6,821 nt of DNA from Bacteroidales bacterium (GTDB lineage: Bacteria > Bacteroidota > Bacteroidia > Bacteroidales > VadinHA17): contig JAUYBT010000112.1 of NCBI GenBank assembly GCA_030692905.1, forward strand, positions 1 to 6,821, read 5' to 3'. Below, one piece after another: positions 5,634-6,821 of this stretch. The translations under genes and the position numbers were made by a program. Every line of letters starts with the position of its first letter. Position 1 is the stretch's first letter. The notes under the pieces are model-generated. The model worked only from the letters and a program-made list of their open reading frames with translations, was not told where the DNA came from and made no database searches.

Positions 5634-6617
5634 TCATTCCAATATGTCTTCAAGTCCTATGAATGTTGGTGTGTCATTTGTCCATTCGTAATAAAGTATT
5701 TGTATTCCTAATTGTGATAGTCTTTTTGTAACTGTTTTATTCAGTCGCTTTGGTATCACGATTACGAGTTTAACCTCATTCTTGATAGGAATACTATATA
5801 TAATAAGTTGTCCAACCGCAGAATAAAGATTTTGAGTAGATGTACTCGTTTTTATCTCAAAGAGAGTAGCTATTTTGTTATCACGATGTATAAATAAATC
5901 ACGATTTCTGTCATTACCGATTTTATATTTTCTGTTTTCTAATTCTGTGGCTAAAGCATTAACAACTATTCCGTGTGTCCTATCAATTACTGTTGTCCTT
6001 GTTCGGTCTGTTTCGATGCGTCCTGAATGTTCGTCTGTAAAATTGAAATTGTATAAGTCCTCAAAGTCTGGAGAAATTTTTCCCTCTTCAATATGCTTTA
6101 CTCTGTAAATTTCCTTGATAAAATTGGCTACTTGTTTTGGGAAATATTTTGAATTAAGTTCTCCAACTAAACAAAATTCTGTTTCACGGTCATCGTCAAT
6201 TACCGTCTCAAAATCACCTCTATAATTGTCCTTAAAGTAGTTTTTTCCTATGCCTGGTTTTCCACCGCCAATTCTTCCTCTATGTAACACTAAAATATTC
6301 CCATTGTCTTCTTGGGCAAAAGCACCAGCGATGTTTCTTTTAATTCCTTCAAATGGAAAGTTAATCTCTCCATTTAATGAGTTATTTCGTCTCGCTCTCG
6401 GTCTGCCAACACCGAAGCCATTCCAAAATCTATTATGCTGTTCATTGTGTGATATCCAAATGTCAAGTTCGTCAGAATATTTTACCGTGTCCTCAAAACT
6501 ACCACTTGGGTATCCAACCCAACAGTCAATGTCATCAGTTAAAAAATTACTCAGTCGCTTGTGAAATCGTCTGTGAAGTTTTGCTATTTGTTCTCTATCG
6601 GTTATTACTGTTATCAT
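5634..6617 (-). CDS. Orphan protein with C-terminal PD-(D/E)XK nuclease-like domain
   Basis: Hypothetical protein of 327 residues, name not recognised. The C-terminal part carries the pattern of the PD-(D/E)XK fold: a helix with HGIVVNALATELE (215-227), Asp240 in RDLFI, then E254-I-K256 after a hydrophobic strand, and AVGQL (267-271) with Gln270. That arrangement is typical of Mrr-like and related restriction or repair nucleases. The N-terminal half has a distinct block with NRFWNGFG (62-69), EINFPFEGIKR (84-94), IAGAF (96-100), and LHRGRIGGGK (111-120) followed by GIGK. It looks like a separate conserved domain, perhaps for ligand or DNA recognition, but I cannot name it. The likely role is cleavage of nucleic acid, possibly in defence. 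No methylase, helicase or partner lies in the window. The start at 6617 follows an A-rich stretch. The gene converges on the thi operon. Confidence 0.8.
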   Translation of the reverse strand: MITVITDREQIAKLHRRFHKRLSNFLTDDIDCWVGYPSGSFEDTVKYSDELDIWISHNEQHNRFWNGFGVGRPRARRNNSLNGEINFPFEGIKRNIAGAFAQEDNGNILVLHRGRIGGGKPGIGKNYFKDNYRGDFETVIDDDRETEFCLVGELNSKYFPKQVANFIKEIYRVKHIEEGKISPDFEDLYNFNFTDEHSGRIETDRTRTTVIDRTHGIVVNALATELENRKYKIGNDRNRDLFIHRDNKIATLFEIKTSTSTQNLYSAVGQLIIYSIPIKNEVKLVIVIPKRLNKTVTKRLSQLGIQILYYEWTNDTPTFIGLEDILE

Positions 6618-6764
6618 TTTTTGTCTCTATCAAATTGCTGCTGCCGTGTCGTCAAAACTTGCCGCCAACATCTCAATAAACGCAACTGGTTGCGATTATT
6701 TGCGCCTCAGGCGAAACCCGTACAAGATGTAAACATCCTGATAAGCAGGTGACATTTTCCTTGG
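6618..6764. other. Leader region of the nuclease-like gene with two adjacent hairpins
   Basis: Upstream (minus-strand) leader of the nuclease-like gene. One stem is AATAA-A-CGCAA (6675-6685) with TTGCG-A-TTATT (6690-6700), giving ten pairs around one A-A mismatch and a CTGG loop. A second, smaller stem is CGCC-TCA-GGCG (6703-6713), flanked by TTT/AAA. They lie 58-99 bases before the start codon. No clear TAnnTTTG element is visible here. Their role is unknown. Confidence 0.5.
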
Positions 6765-6821
6765 TTAAAATCTTAAAGTTACAGAATCGTTGTCAGATAG
6801 TAGTCCAGGGTTGGCAAAAAA
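6765..6821 (-). CDS. Possible C-terminal end of an upstream gene, cut by the window edge
   Basis: On the minus strand a frame is open from the right edge to a TAA at 6767-6765 and would end in ...LLSDNDSVTLRF. A terminal Phe after alternating residues is typical of outer-membrane beta-barrels. However, only 18 codons are visible, so chance is a real alternative. Confidence 0.2.
   Translation of the reverse strand, partial: FFANPGLLSDNDSVTLRF

Noticed and set aside
5606..5634. A weak AGCC/GGCT stem followed by seven T residues, as a possible plus-strand terminator facing the nuclease-like gene.
   Set aside because: The stem is only four pairs across a 12-base loop, too weak to call a terminator.
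1..6821. CRISPR arrays, tRNA or rRNA genes, and intact insertion sequences.
   Set aside because: No regularly spaced repeats, no cloverleaf or rRNA signature, and no transposase with terminal inverted repeats were seen.

Overview
The window looks like a chromosomal segment from a member of the Bacteroidota, probably an anaerobe or one from a sulfide-rich habitat. The reasons are the AT-rich composition, starts preceded by A/T-rich leaders without clear Shine-Dalgarno sequences, a promoter -7 element of the TAnnTTTG type before the thiamin operon, a TonB-dependent outer-membrane receptor, and a Thi4 thiazole synthase of the archaeal, histidine type. This assignment is inference from sequence; no marker gene is present.

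Layout. Bases 1-527 (minus) hold the N-terminal 175 codons of a BtuB-like TonB-dependent receptor that runs off the left edge. It is preceded by a long leader carrying a cobalamin riboswitch (711-893, minus), so this is very likely a vitamin B12 uptake receptor. An intergenic stretch (about 894-1373) separates it from a divergent plus-strand thiamin operon, which has its own TPP riboswitch (about 1393-1470) and four tightly packed genes: thi4 (1536-2300), thiE (2313-2924), thiC (2927-4204) and thiD (4201-4950). Thi4 makes the thiazole half, ThiC and ThiD make the pyrimidine pyrophosphate, and ThiE joins them into thiamin phosphate. Thi4 stands in for the usual bacterial ThiG/ThiH/ThiS/ThiF set, and no thiazole kinase is present. 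A hairpin at 4997-5016 may terminate the operon.

From 4951 to 5633 there is no convincing intact gene. This stretch holds the putative terminator, one copy of a diverged dispersed repeat whose other copy lies upstream of the thi operon in the same orientation, a possible decayed coding region on the minus strand, and a cluster of three hairpins.

Bases 5634-6617 (minus) encode a 327-residue protein of unknown role, with a C-terminal block that looks like a PD-(D/E)XK nuclease and an unrecognised glycine-rich N-terminal block. It sits alone, with hairpins on both sides, and may be an accessory acquisition. The last 200 bases contain two more hairpins and perhaps the last codons of another minus-strand gene.

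The two points of most interest are the sulfide-type Thi4 operon under TPP control placed back-to-back with a B12-controlled receptor, and the orphan nuclease-like gene in a repeat- and hairpin-rich accessory stretch. I see no complete novel defence or mobile system.
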